From Embleya sp042956465 (GTDB lineage Bacteria > Actinomycetota > Actinomycetes > Streptomycetales > Streptomycetaceae): a stretch of DNA of 64,000 bases. The translations under genes and the position numbers were made by a program. The notes below the pieces were generated by a model, which saw only the letters and a program-made list of their open reading frames with translations, searched no databases and was not told the origin of the DNA. Where the stretch lies: contig NZ_JBIBGL010000001.1 of assembly GCF_042956465.1 (NCBI RefSeq), positions 496,001 to 560,000 of the forward strand, written 5' to 3'. This document shows, one piece after another, positions 26,212 to 34,767 of this stretch (position 1 is its first letter; the number at the start of each line of letters is the position of its first letter).

Positions 26212-27999
26212 CTACGCGATCGGCGCAGCCGCAGGCTCGCCCAGATCGGGCGTGTCCACAAACGAGACCTGCGCCCCGCCGGGGCCATGCAGTTCCAGCA
26301 CGGTCACCGTGTTCGCCCCCACCCGCAACACCGGAGCCGGGACGTACAGCGTGCGCTGCGGCCCCGCCGACCAGTAGCGACCGAGCAGGAAGCCGTTGAT
26401 CCAGACCAGACCCTTGGTCCACCCGTCCAGCCGGACGAACGTGTCCCCGACCGCCTCCACCTCGAAGGTGCCCGAGCGCAGCACCGGTACGCCCGCCGGA
26501 ATCGGCCCGGAGGCATCCGGCAGCACCGGCCCGCCCGGCGCGTCCAGCGGCAGCGGGTACATCTGCCAGCCGAACAGGTTCTGCCGCTCCAACCGGACAC
26601 CTCTGGTGATGCCCTTGCGGTCGTGCAGCTCGGGGCCGTAGTTGATCCGCCCGCAGTTCTCCACCAGCAGATCCAGCCGCGCGCCGCCCGCGGGAATGGC
26701 CAACTCGCACGTGCGCGAGCCGCCCTCGCTCCGGTCGAGCACCGCGACCGGCACCCCGTCCAGGAACACCTGCGCCCGGTCGGCCAGCCCGTCCACGTGC
26801 AGCGGCGCCGCCTCGCGCGGGCCGCTGACCCAGGTGCGGTACAGCACGAAGCCGTACGCCTGGTCGAGTTCCTCCATGGTGAGCGTGCCGGGCGAGTACA
26901 CCGGCGCGGACAGGTCCTCGACGTGCGCGAGCAGCGCCGCCGCCGAGGGCAGCGCGACCTCGCCGAGCTTGATCCGCGGCGGCAGCGCCGGCGGCGGCTC
27001 GGCCGGCAACGGCGCGTAGCGCCCGATCACCTCGCGGAAGGCCCAGTACTTCTCGGTGAGCTCGCCCGCCTCGCCGATCGCCGCGTCGTAGTCGTAGCTG
27101 GTGATCGTCGGCTGATAGACGCCTTCGTGCTCGTTGGCGCCGTTCATCAGCCCGAAGTTGGTGCCGCCGTGCGCCATGTACAGGTTGACCGACCCGCCGG
27201 CCGCGAGCATGTCGTCCAGGACGCCCGCCGCATCGGCCGCGTCCCGCACGTGATGGGGATCGCGCCAGTGGTCGAACCAGCCGTTCCAGAACTCCATGCA
27301 CACCGGCGGGCCGTCCGGCGACCAGCGGCGCAGCGTCGCGAACGCCTCGTCCGCACGCGAGCCGAAGTTCACCGTCGGCAACACCCCGGCCACGGTGCCG
27401 CCCTGGAGCATCGGCTCGGTGGGCCCGTCGGAGGTGAACAACAATCCGTTCGCGCCGCGCCGACGCAGCCCCTCGACGAGGTGCCGCAGGTAGGCGACGT
27501 CGTTGCCGTAGCTGCCGTACTCGTTCTCCACCTGGAGCGCGATCACCGGCCCGCCGTTCTCCGCGAGCAGCGGCTCGACCAGTGGCATCACCGCGTCCAG
27601 ATAGCGGTCCACGGCGGCCAGGTAGGGCGGATGGGCGCAGCGCAACCGCATCCCCGGATCCTTGAGCAGCCACGCCGGCAGGCCGCCGAACTCCCACTCG
27701 GCGCAGATGTAGGGACCGGGTCGAACGATCGCCTTCAGGCCCTGCCGCTCGGCCGCGCGCAGGAAGGCGACCAGGTCCTTGCCGCCGTCGAAGTCGAAGT
27801 GCCCGGGGGTGGGTTCGTGCACGTTCCAGGCGACGTAGGTCTCGACCGTGTTCAGGCCCATGCCGCGCAGTCGGGCGAGCCGGTCGTCCCACTGCTCGGG
27901 GTGGACACGGAAGTAGTGCAGGGCGCCGGAGAGCATGCGAAACGGTCTGCCGTCGAGGGTGAAGCCGTCTCGACTCGGGACGAGGCTGGGGGTGGTCAA
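26212..27999 (-). CDS. Beta-galactosidase, glycoside hydrolase family 35
   Basis: A 595-residue GH35 enzyme. The TIM barrel starts FRMLSGALHYFRVHPEQWDDRLARLRGMGLNTVETYVAWNVHEP. The acid/base is Glu160 in LQVENEYGSYG and the nucleophile Glu236 in CMEFWNGWFDHW. The C-terminal half has the jelly-roll domains of the family. There is no signal peptide, so it acts in the cytoplasm on imported galactosides. The start is a TTG at 27999, chosen because GAGGAG lies 5 bases upstream and the protein then begins at the usual place for the family. It is divergent from the ABC importer genes, which probably bring in its substrate. Confidence 0.92.
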   Translation of the reverse strand: MTTPSLVPSRDGFTLDGRPFRMLSGALHYFRVHPEQWDDRLARLRGMGLNTVETYVAWNVHEPTPGHFDFDGGKDLVAFLRAAERQGLKAIVRPGPYICAEWEFGGLPAWLLKDPGMRLRCAHPPYLAAVDRYLDAVMPLVEPLLAENGGPVIALQVENEYGSYGNDVAYLRHLVEGLRRRGANGLLFTSDGPTEPMLQGGTVAGVLPTVNFGSRADEAFATLRRWSPDGPPVCMEFWNGWFDHWRDPHHVRDAADAAGVLDDMLAAGGSVNLYMAHGGTNFGLMNGANEHEGVYQPTITSYDYDAAIGEAGELTEKYWAFREVIGRYAPLPAEPPPALPPRIKLGEVALPSAAALLAHVEDLSAPVYSPGTLTMEELDQAYGFVLYRTWVSGPREAAPLHVDGLADRAQVFLDGVPVAVLDRSEGGSRTCELAIPAGGARLDLLVENCGRINYGPELHDRKGITRGVRLERQNLFGWQMYPLPLDAPGGPVLPDASGPIPAGVPVLRSGTFEVEAVGDTFVRLDGWTKGLVWINGFLLGRYWSAGPQRTLYVPAPVLRVGANTVTVLELHGPGGAQVSFVDTPDLGEPAAAPIA

Positions 28000-28349
28000 G
28001 ACGCTCCTCGGGCAGATCCGTGCGGTGGGTCCGGATCATCGTGCACGAGGCGCGCGGCCCGAACCTGCACTCTTCTGAGCGGCATCGTGGACTTTTCCGC
28101 GAGCGCCGACCCGTCGTATTGGGGCTCTCACCTGGATGGATACTCTCTGGTTCACGCACCTTGCCATCCGGTGACCACGCACTTGGACTTTTCTTGCGGA
28201 TCATCTCGACAAAAGCAGGAGTCCGACGGCAACCCGTTGACGCGTTGTCGGGCAGGGCACATGATCGGCGGCCAGACAGCCTCCACTGCCTCCGACCACG
28301 CGCCGGGCTCCGTCGAGCCCTGCCCATTTCCCGAAGGGACGGCCACCTC
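28000..28349. promoter_or_regulatory. Divergent GH35/ABC importer control region with direct repeats
   Basis: 350 bases without a gene. The sequence TGGACTTTTC occurs twice in direct orientation, at 28088-28097 and 28184-28193, each followed by C/T and GCG within a few bases. These T-rich tracts stand out from the GC-rich surroundings. AraC-type regulators bind direct repeats, and an AraC gene ends this cluster, so the repeats are candidate operators. No promoter hexamers are called. Confidence 0.5.
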
Positions 28350-29735
28350 ATGTGGGGTAGCTCCCGCGCTTCGCGCTCCTCGCGCCGAGGCCACCGGACG
28401 GCGCGCCGCGCCGCCGTCGCGGTCACCATCGCGGCCCTGACCGCGCTCACCGCCTGCGGTTCCGACTCGGACTCCGATGCCAGGACCGACAAGGCGGCAC
28501 AGGGCGACAAGGCACCCGGGGGCCAGGGCAGCGGCACCGCCCAGCTCGACTTCTGGGGCTGGAACCCGGCCTACGAGAAGGCCGTGACCGCGTTCAACGC
28601 CGCACACCCCGACATCCACGTCAACTACAACAAGGTCGAGCCGGGCTCCAAGGGCGGCTACGCCAAGATGCTCGCCGCGGTGAAGGCGAACAACGCGCCG
28701 TGCCTGGCGCAGATGGGCTACGAGACGCTGCCCAGCTTCCTGGTCGAGGGCGCGCTCCAGGACGTGGACAAGGATGCCGCGGCGGTCAAGTCCAAGTACT
28801 CGGCCGGCGCCTGGTCGCAGATGAGCGTGGCGGGCAAGACCTACGGGATCCCGGTGGACACCGGCCCGGTGGCGATGTTCTACCGCACCGACGTGTTCGC
28901 CAAGAACGGCCTGACCCCGCCCAAGACCTGGGACGAGTTCGCGCAGCAGGCCGACAAGGTGCACACGGCCGACCCCGCGGTGGCCTACTCGGCCTTCGGC
29001 GGCAACGACCCGTGGTGGTACGCGGGCATGGCCTGGCAGAACGGCGGCAGCTGGTTCAAGCCCGAGGGCGACACCTGGAAGGTCTCGCTGACCGAGCCGG
29101 GCACGCAGCAGGTCACCCGTTACTGGCAGCAGTTGCTGGACAAGAAGGTCGTCTCGTCCGACCCGACCTTCACCCCCGACTGGTACAAGCGGTTCGGCGA
29201 CGGCAGCGTGGCCAGCTACGTCGGCCCGGTGTGGTTCACCGCGCTGCTGGAGGAGAACGCCAAGGACGCGGCGGGCAAGTGGGCGGTCGCGCCGATGCCG
29301 CAGTGGGACGCGAACGGCAAGGCCACCGGCAACATCGGCGGCTCCGGCACGGCCGTGCTCAAGGGCTGCAAGAACACCAAGGCCGCGGTCGCCTTCGCGG
29401 ACTGGATGAGCAGCGACACCGCGAGCCTGACCACCCTGGTCAAGGACGCGGGCATCTACCCGGCCGCCACGTCCGGCGCGAGCCTGGACGCGATGCAGCA
29501 GCCGTCCGCGTACTTCGGCAACACGAAGATCTACGACATCGTCAAGGAATCCGCCGCCCAAGCCCCGGCCGGCTGGCAGTGGGGTCCCACGATGACCCAG
29601 GTCTCCGCCGATCTGACCGACCGGGTGGGCAAGGCCGGCGCCGGCAACGGCAAACTCGCCGACGCGCTGACCGGCGTCCAGGGCACCACGATCAAGGCCA
29701 TCCAGGACAAGGGCCTGAAGGCCGCCGCGGGCTGA
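28350..29735 (+). CDS. Carbohydrate ABC transporter, substrate-binding lipoprotein
   Basis: A 461-residue extracellular binding protein of the family 1 (sugar) type. It has a twin-basic N-region, a hydrophobic core and the lipobox LTAC (Cys at ~36), followed by a Ser/Asp-rich tether. The mature part starts AQLDFWGWNPAYEKAVTAFNAAHPDIHVNY and contains MFYRTDVFAKNGLTPPKTWDEF, both typical of sugar-binding proteins. ATG 28350 has GAAGGGA about 10 bases upstream. It is the first gene of the importer unit and should bind the oligosaccharide that the divergent GH35 enzyme cleaves (galactoside, inferred). Confidence 0.92.
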   Translation: MWGSSRASRSSRRGHRTARRAAVAVTIAALTALTACGSDSDSDARTDKAAQGDKAPGGQGSGTAQLDFWGWNPAYEKAVTAFNAAHPDIHVNYNKVEPGSKGGYAKMLAAVKANNAPCLAQMGYETLPSFLVEGALQDVDKDAAAVKSKYSAGAWSQMSVAGKTYGIPVDTGPVAMFYRTDVFAKNGLTPPKTWDEFAQQADKVHTADPAVAYSAFGGNDPWWYAGMAWQNGGSWFKPEGDTWKVSLTEPGTQQVTRYWQQLLDKKVVSSDPTFTPDWYKRFGDGSVASYVGPVWFTALLEENAKDAAGKWAVAPMPQWDANGKATGNIGGSGTAVLKGCKNTKAAVAFADWMSSDTASLTTLVKDAGIYPAATSGASLDAMQQPSAYFGNTKIYDIVKESAAQAPAGWQWGPTMTQVSADLTDRVGKAGAGNGKLADALTGVQGTTIKAIQDKGLKAAAG

Positions 29736-29778
29736 CCCGCCGTCACCACCCCCGACGTCGCAGGCAGTTCGCCCGTGT

Positions 29779-29814
29779 CCCGCCGTCCGCGCGTCACCCG
29801 CGCGCGACGGCGGG
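29779..29814 (+). terminator. Stem-loop between binding protein and permease genes
   Basis: CCCGCCGTC at 29779-29787 pairs with GACGGCGGG at 29806-29814, with additional C/G pairing inside the loop. There is no T-run. In sugar importer operons a hairpin after the binding-protein gene often limits read-through or protects the upstream mRNA, giving more binding protein than permease; that role is inferred here. Confidence 0.5.
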
Positions 29815-29896
29815 GCATGCCTCCGTCGGCCTCGTACCACTCACCCCGTACCACCCCACCCCCGTTCCACCCGAGCCATCCACCGGGAGCCCGCCC

Positions 29897-30811
29897 TTGA
29901 GCGCACCGATCCCGCGGCGCAAGCGCCGGCGGTCCGCACCCCTGATGTTCCTCGCGCCGTTCGGCGTGTTGTTCGCCGCGATGTACGCGGTCCCGGTCGG
30001 CTACGCGATCGTGGAGAGCCTGCACAAGATGCAGCGCTCCGGCCTGGGCCTGACCCCGCCGAAGCGGGTGTACGCGGGATTCGAGAACTACACCAAGGCG
30101 CTGCACGACGACGCGCTGTGGCACGGCGTGGGCCGGGTGCTGCTGTTCGGCGTGGTCCAGGTGCCGGTGATGCTGGGCCTCGCGCTGGTGCTCGCGCTGC
30201 TCCTGGACGCGAAGTCGGCCCGGCTCAAGAGCTTCTTCCGCACCGCCTACTTCCTGCCCTACGCGATCCCCGGCGTGGTGGCCACCATCCTGTGGGCCTT
30301 CCTGTACATGCCGCGCTCCAGCCCGGTGGTGAGCATGCTCGACGCGGTCGGCCTGCCGTCCGACTTCCTCGGCGAGGACGCGGTGTTGTGGTCGATCGCC
30401 AACGTGGTCACCTGGACCTGGACCGGCTACAACATGCTCGTCATCTACTCCGCGCTCCAGGCCATCCCGCAAGAGCTGTACGAGGCGGCCGAGTTGGACG
30501 GGTGCGGCCCGTGGCGCACCGCGTGGCGGATCAAGGTGCCGCTGGTGGCCCCGGCGATCGCGCTGACCACCGTGTTCTCGGTGATCGGCACACTCCAGCT
30601 CTACACCGAACCGCGCGTGTTGCGACCGCTGACCTCGTCCCTGGACGCGGACTACACCCCGATCATGTCCGCCTACCACAAGGCGGTCGAGAACAACGAC
30701 TACGGCCAGGGCGCCGCGGTCTCGGTGCTGCTCGCCCTGGGCACGTGCGTGTTGTCCTTCGCGGTCCTCAAGCTCTCCGCCCGGCTCACGAACGGCAGGT
30801 CCTCGCTGTGA
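29897..30811 (+). CDS. Carbohydrate ABC transporter permease (MalF type)
   Basis: A 304-residue permease with six predicted membrane segments. The cytoplasmic EAA loop, which docks the ATPase, is ELYEAAELDGCGPWRTAWRIKVPLVAPAI. The start is a TTG at 29897 with GGGAG 8 bases before it; no ATG or GTG with a ribosome site is available in frame. Its TGA overlaps the GTG of the next permease (GTGA, 30808-30811), so the two subunits are coupled. No ATP-binding subunit is present in the cluster; streptomycetes commonly share one ATPase (MsiK) between several sugar importers. Confidence 0.9.
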   Translation: MSAPIPRRKRRRSAPLMFLAPFGVLFAAMYAVPVGYAIVESLHKMQRSGLGLTPPKRVYAGFENYTKALHDDALWHGVGRVLLFGVVQVPVMLGLALVLALLLDAKSARLKSFFRTAYFLPYAIPGVVATILWAFLYMPRSSPVVSMLDAVGLPSDFLGEDAVLWSIANVVTWTWTGYNMLVIYSALQAIPQELYEAAELDGCGPWRTAWRIKVPLVAPAIALTTVFSVIGTLQLYTEPRVLRPLTSSLDADYTPIMSAYHKAVENNDYGQGAAVSVLLALGTCVLSFAVLKLSARLTNGRSSL

Positions 30812-31722
30812 CGACGCTGACCACCCCGCCCGCGAGCCCGGTCCGCGATCGGGCGCCGCAGCCCGCCCCGAAGGTGGGCAAGGGCCGCAGTACGCCGATG
30901 CGTTCGCAGGTGTTGACCACCTCGTTCCTGTTCCTGGTGGCGACCTACTTCCTGATGCCGGTCTGGTGGCTGCTGGTCTCCTCGACCAAGTCCTCCAGCG
31001 ACCTGTTCGGCAGCAACGGCTTCTGGTTCGCCGACTGGAACCTGGGCGGCAACCTGCGCCAACTCTTCGCCGAGGACGGCGGCATCTTCCTGCGCTGGGT
31101 GTTCAACTCGGTGCTGTACGCGGTCGGCGGCGGCGTGGTGGCCACCTTCCTGGCCGCGATGGCCGGTTACGCGCTGGCCAAGTACCGCTTCCGCGGCCGG
31201 GGTGCGATCTTCTCGGTGATTCTGGGCGCGGTGCTGATCCCGACCCCGATGCTGGCGCTGCCGATCTACCTGATGCTCTCCAAGGTGCACCTGGTCGACA
31301 CGATCTGGGCGGTACTGCTGCCCGCGGCGGTCAGCCCGTTCGGCGTCTTCCTGGCCAAGACCTACGCCGAGGCGTCGGTGCCGGACGAACTGATCGAGGC
31401 CGCCCGGCTGGACGGCGCGAGCGAGTTCCGGATCTTCTACACCATCGGGCTGCGGATCATGTCGCCCGCGCTGGTGACCATCTTCCTGTTCCAACTGGTC
31501 GCGGTCTGGAACAACTTCTTCCTGCCGCTGATCACTCTCAACAACCAGCACCTGTGGCCGGTCACGCTGGGCCTGAACGCCTGGAACAGCGACCCCAACC
31601 AGCCGCACGCCAACCTGGTCGTGGTCGGCGCCCTGGTGTCGGTGATCCCGCTGGTCGCCGCATTCTGGTCGCTCCAGCGGTTCTGGCGCACCGATCTGGT
31701 CGCGGGCGGGGTGAAGGCGTGA
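30808..31722 (+). CDS. Carbohydrate ABC transporter permease (MalG type)
   Basis: A 304-residue permease. The EAA loop is ELIEAARLDGASEFRIFYTIGLRIMSPAL, and the C-terminus LQRFWRTDLVAGGVKA is the standard ending of MalG-like proteins. The N-terminus has a 30-residue hydrophilic extension before the first membrane segment (TSFLFLVATYFLMPVWWLLV). It starts at a GTG that overlaps the stop of the first permease. It forms the membrane channel together with that protein, fed by the lipoprotein encoded upstream. Confidence 0.92.
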   Translation: MTTLTTPPASPVRDRAPQPAPKVGKGRSTPMRSQVLTTSFLFLVATYFLMPVWWLLVSSTKSSSDLFGSNGFWFADWNLGGNLRQLFAEDGGIFLRWVFNSVLYAVGGGVVATFLAAMAGYALAKYRFRGRGAIFSVILGAVLIPTPMLALPIYLMLSKVHLVDTIWAVLLPAAVSPFGVFLAKTYAEASVPDELIEAARLDGASEFRIFYTIGLRIMSPALVTIFLFQLVAVWNNFFLPLITLNNQHLWPVTLGLNAWNSDPNQPHANLVVVGALVSVIPLVAAFWSLQRFWRTDLVAGGVKA

Positions 31723-31768
31723 ACAACCCCTTCGCGGCCGGCGCCCGCCGCCGTACGATCGGCGCACC

Positions 31769-32587
31769 ATGATCTTCGCGCGCTACCTCACGCCCGCCAA
31801 GGAGCACCAGCGGCTCGGCCTGGTGTGCCTGGGTGTGGGCTGGCAGCAGGTCACCGCGATGCAGTTCGAGGGCCGGGTGCTGGGCTGCTACCAACTCACC
31901 CTGATCACCGGCGGGTCGGGCTGGTTCCGCTCCGGCAACCGGCACGCGCCGCGCATCCCGGTCCAGGCGCCGGCGGCCTTCCTGCTCTTCCCCGGCGAGT
32001 ACCACGCCTACAGCCCCGACCCGACCGGGTGGCGCGAGCACTGGGTGCTGTTCGAAGGTCCGACCGCCGCGGCGTACGAGGACCTGGGTTTTCTGGACCG
32101 GGCCGAGCCGGTGATGTCGCTGGGCGGGGTACGGCCGCTGCGCCAGGGCTTCGATCGGCTGCTGACCGCGGTGGAGCCGGGGGCGCCCAACCGCGAGGTG
32201 GTCACCTCCGCGATCGTGCACCAGTTGATCATCGACCTGAAGACGATCCGGGTCGACGAGGACGGCTCGCGGGTGGTCCGCTACTTCGACGAGCACGCCA
32301 CCGAGCCGCTCACCGTCGGCGAGCACGCCCGGCGGCTGGGCCTGGACGAGGCGGGCCTGCGCAGCGAGATGCAGCGCGCGACCGGCACCACGCCCAAGGA
32401 GTACATCGTGCGCACCCGGTTGTCCCGGGCCAAGCGCCTGCTCCTGGCCACCGACCAGTCCATCCACGAGGTGGCCCGCAACGTCGGCTACGACGACCCG
32501 GCCTACTTCGCCCGGCTGTTCTCCCGCCGGGTCCAGCAGTCGCCGTCGGAATTCCGGCGCACCGGACAGACGTCGGGTCAGACCTGA
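31769..32587 (+). CDS. AraC family transcriptional regulator
   Basis: A 272-residue AraC-type regulator. The N-terminal cupin-like sensing domain includes GSGWFRSGNRHAPRIPVQAPAAFLLFPGEYHAYSPDP. The C-terminal double helix-turn-helix runs from RRLGLDEAGLRSEMQRATGTTPKEYIVRTRLSRAKRLLL to IHEVARNVGYDDPAYFARLFSRRVQQSPSEFRR, with the canonical second-helix signature. It lies 46 bases after the second permease and is probably in the same transcript. It most likely senses the imported sugar and controls the GH35/ABC divergent promoters. Confidence 0.92.
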   Translation: MIFARYLTPAKEHQRLGLVCLGVGWQQVTAMQFEGRVLGCYQLTLITGGSGWFRSGNRHAPRIPVQAPAAFLLFPGEYHAYSPDPTGWREHWVLFEGPTAAAYEDLGFLDRAEPVMSLGGVRPLRQGFDRLLTAVEPGAPNREVVTSAIVHQLIIDLKTIRVDEDGSRVVRYFDEHATEPLTVGEHARRLGLDEAGLRSEMQRATGTTPKEYIVRTRLSRAKRLLLATDQSIHEVARNVGYDDPAYFARLFSRRVQQSPSEFRRTGQTSGQT

Positions 32588-32662
32588 GGCGGTCGATGTG
32601 CCGCGGCGCCTGGGGTGCGCCCGGCCCGCGCGAAGACCACCGCCGCGCAGCCGGACAAGGTC

Positions 32663-33889
32663 TCAGGCCGGCCTGCCGCTCCCGGCCGCCGCGACCACCT
32701 CCAAAAGCGCCACGACGGCCAGGACGACCACCACGATCAGGAGCACCGAGGACCACGTCGGGTGGTTCCACAGGGCCAGCCAGACCGCGCCCAGCAAGCC
32801 CACCACGGCGTAGACCGGGCCCCGCCGCGCGGCCACGAAGCGGCCCACCGATCCGGTGCCCAGGCCGGTCCGAGCCAGTGCGCCGCCCGCCGCGTCGGGG
32901 CCGGCGGCCAGGGTGCGTCGGATGCCCGGGGCGGGCCGCGCGGGGCCGACCAGGAAGGCGGCGACCGCGATCGCCGCGGCGATCACCGCGAGGGTGCGGG
33001 TGGTCTCGCGCAGGAAGCGCACCAGTGCGTCGAAGACCGCCGCCGCCGCGTCCCGGGAGACCTCCCGGGGCAACTCGTCGAGGTAGTACCGGCGGGCGAC
33101 GACGAGCCCGATGGCGAGCACGAGCAGGGCGAGCAGGGTGCCCAGCCCCGCCCACATGAGCACCGGGCGGCGACGCGGTGCGACGCAGACGCCCACGACG
33201 AACAGCACCACCACCAGGATCGGCAGCCAGGTGCCCGCGGTTTCCAGGAACCGGAACGCGTCCTGACCCTTGCGCAGCCCGTCGCGGTGCAGCAGGACGA
33301 ACCGCTGCTCGGTGCTCGGGATGTTCGTCGCGATCGAGAAGCCCCGATCCACCAGGCTCTGCCGGACCCGGTCCACCATCGGACCCAGGTCCAGGACCAC
33401 CTCGCCGCCGGACGTGGTCACCGTGGCGTCGTCCTTGCCCTCCAGTGCGCGCAGCGCGGAGGCGTGTGCGATCCGGAGCGCGTCACGCCACACGAGGTCG
33501 AACGCGTCGGTCGTGACGAACGCGCGTGTGGCCTGATCGGTCACGCCCCTGAGCAGGCTCTGCAACGATCCGGAGAACGGCCCCGACCCGTCGAGGTCAA
33601 GCCCGAGTGCCTGGCGCAGCGCGTCGGTCAGGCTGCCCACGTCCACCGCCTGCACGACGGCTGCGGCCACCCGATCCGCGCCCTCGGCCTGGACGGCCGG
33701 GTCCGAGGACAGCGGCCCCAGTGTGGCCACGAAACGATCGGTGTCGCCGACCTCGTCGTCCGCCCATGCGGCCGTCACCGCGACCGGGGTGAGGATGCAG
33801 GCCAGGGCCACCAGTACGGAAGCCACGGCGACCCGCCACCGGTGCCGGCCCCCGGTTCGCTTGCCCGACTCGGGCGCTGACTCGGACAT
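32663..33889 (-). CDS. Conserved actinobacterial membrane protein
   Basis: A 408-residue protein with four or five membrane segments: one at the N-terminus (VAVASVLVALACILTPVAVTAAW), then an extracytoplasmic region of ~170 residues, then LPILVVVLFVVGVCVAPRR, AGLGTLLALLVLAIGLVVARR, TLAVIAAAIAVAAFLVG and two C-terminal segments. The extracytoplasmic region contains TDRFVATLGPLSSDPAVQ and a QALG-type helix rich in Asp. Such proteins are widespread in streptomycetes and mycobacteria, without known function. No catalytic motif is visible. It is convergent with the AraC gene (75 bases between ends). Confidence 0.75.
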   Translation of the reverse strand: MSESAPESGKRTGGRHRWRVAVASVLVALACILTPVAVTAAWADDEVGDTDRFVATLGPLSSDPAVQAEGADRVAAAVVQAVDVGSLTDALRQALGLDLDGSGPFSGSLQSLLRGVTDQATRAFVTTDAFDLVWRDALRIAHASALRALEGKDDATVTTSGGEVVLDLGPMVDRVRQSLVDRGFSIATNIPSTEQRFVLLHRDGLRKGQDAFRFLETAGTWLPILVVVLFVVGVCVAPRRRPVLMWAGLGTLLALLVLAIGLVVARRYYLDELPREVSRDAAAAVFDALVRFLRETTRTLAVIAAAIAVAAFLVGPARPAPGIRRTLAAGPDAAGGALARTGLGTGSVGRFVAARRGPVYAVVGLLGAVWLALWNHPTWSSVLLIVVVVLAVVALLEVVAAAGSGRPA

Positions 33890-34100
33890 CGGTGTCGTCC
33901 TCCCCGCTCGTGACCAGGTGTCCCGGGGCGGGTTCCATCAAATCCCGATATCTACTCTCACTCGGCAAAAGGTGCAAAGCAGGTCAAGCCGTGCCAAGGT
34001 GCGAGAAGGCCGACTTGCAAGGTCGCGGGTCCCCGCGACGGCCGGCAATCGGTACGAGGCAAAACCTTCCCGGCCGCCCGGCCGGGGTTGGGAGTAGGCC

Positions 34101-34610
34101 ATGAACAGCACAACCCGCAGGTCGAGCGCTTGGTCCGGGTGGGTGGCTTTCGCCGGATGCACCCTGCTCGTCCTGGGTGTCCTCAACCTCTTCCAGGGGT
34201 TCACGGCACTGTTCTCGGACGGGTACTTCGTCACCCGTTCCGGTGAACTCCTGGTGTGGAACTACAACACGTGGGGCGTCATCCTGCTGATCTTCGGCGG
34301 GTTGCAACTGCTCGTGGGTGGAGGGCTGCTCACCGGAGCGACCTGGGCCCGTGTGGTCGGTACGTTCCTGGTGATGTTGAACATCATCGGCGAGATCGGC
34401 TTCCTGGCCGCGCACCCGGCCTGGTCCAGCATCGTGATCGCGCTCGACCTGGTCGTCCTGTTCGCACTGACCGTGCGCTGGGACGCGGCCCAGGGCTACG
34501 ACCGGGACGAGACGGTCTCCGAATGGCGAGCCCGGGACGAACGCCGCCGCACCGGCATGGGCACCGGCGCCTCGCGCCCCGGCGCCGAACGCGACGACCC
34601 GACGACATAG
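34101..34610 (+). CDS. Small four-segment membrane protein (DUF7144 type)
   Basis: A 169-residue protein with four hydrophobic segments: GWVAFAGCTLLVLGVLNLFQGFTALF, WGVILLIFGGLQLLVGGGLLTG, VVGTFLVMLNIIGEIGFLAAHPAW and IVIALDLVVLFALTVRW. A charged C-terminal tail follows. The pattern, including GVLNLFQG and WNYNTWG, matches the DUF7144 family of actinobacterial membrane proteins, function unknown. A strong terminator follows at 34623-34669. Upstream, an 8-base perfect stem (GTCGCGGG/CCCGCGAC) lies at 34022-34039 in the leader. Confidence 0.8.
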   Translation: MNSTTRRSSAWSGWVAFAGCTLLVLGVLNLFQGFTALFSDGYFVTRSGELLVWNYNTWGVILLIFGGLQLLVGGGLLTGATWARVVGTFLVMLNIIGEIGFLAAHPAWSSIVIALDLVVLFALTVRWDAAQGYDRDETVSEWRARDERRRTGMGTGASRPGAERDDPTT

Positions 34611-34622
34611 CGCAAGCACGCC

Positions 34623-34669
34623 ATCCGCCACGCACGGACCCGACCGGGGTCTCGTGCGTGGCGGATTTT
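34623..34669 (+). terminator. Intrinsic terminator
   Basis: ATCCGCCACGCACG at 34623-34636 pairs perfectly with CGTGCGTGGCGGAT at 34653-34666. An inner GACCC/GGGTC stem is present, and the right arm runs into TTTT (34666-34669). It follows the DUF7144 gene and faces the end of the convergent kinase gene. Confidence 0.85.
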
Positions 34670-34767
34670 CGCACTCGGCGGTCGGCGCCGCGGCGGGCGC
34701 ATCCGGCGGCAACACGAGCACCCGCGGGCCGGACGGGCACGGTCCGGCCCGCCGCCACACGTCGGTG

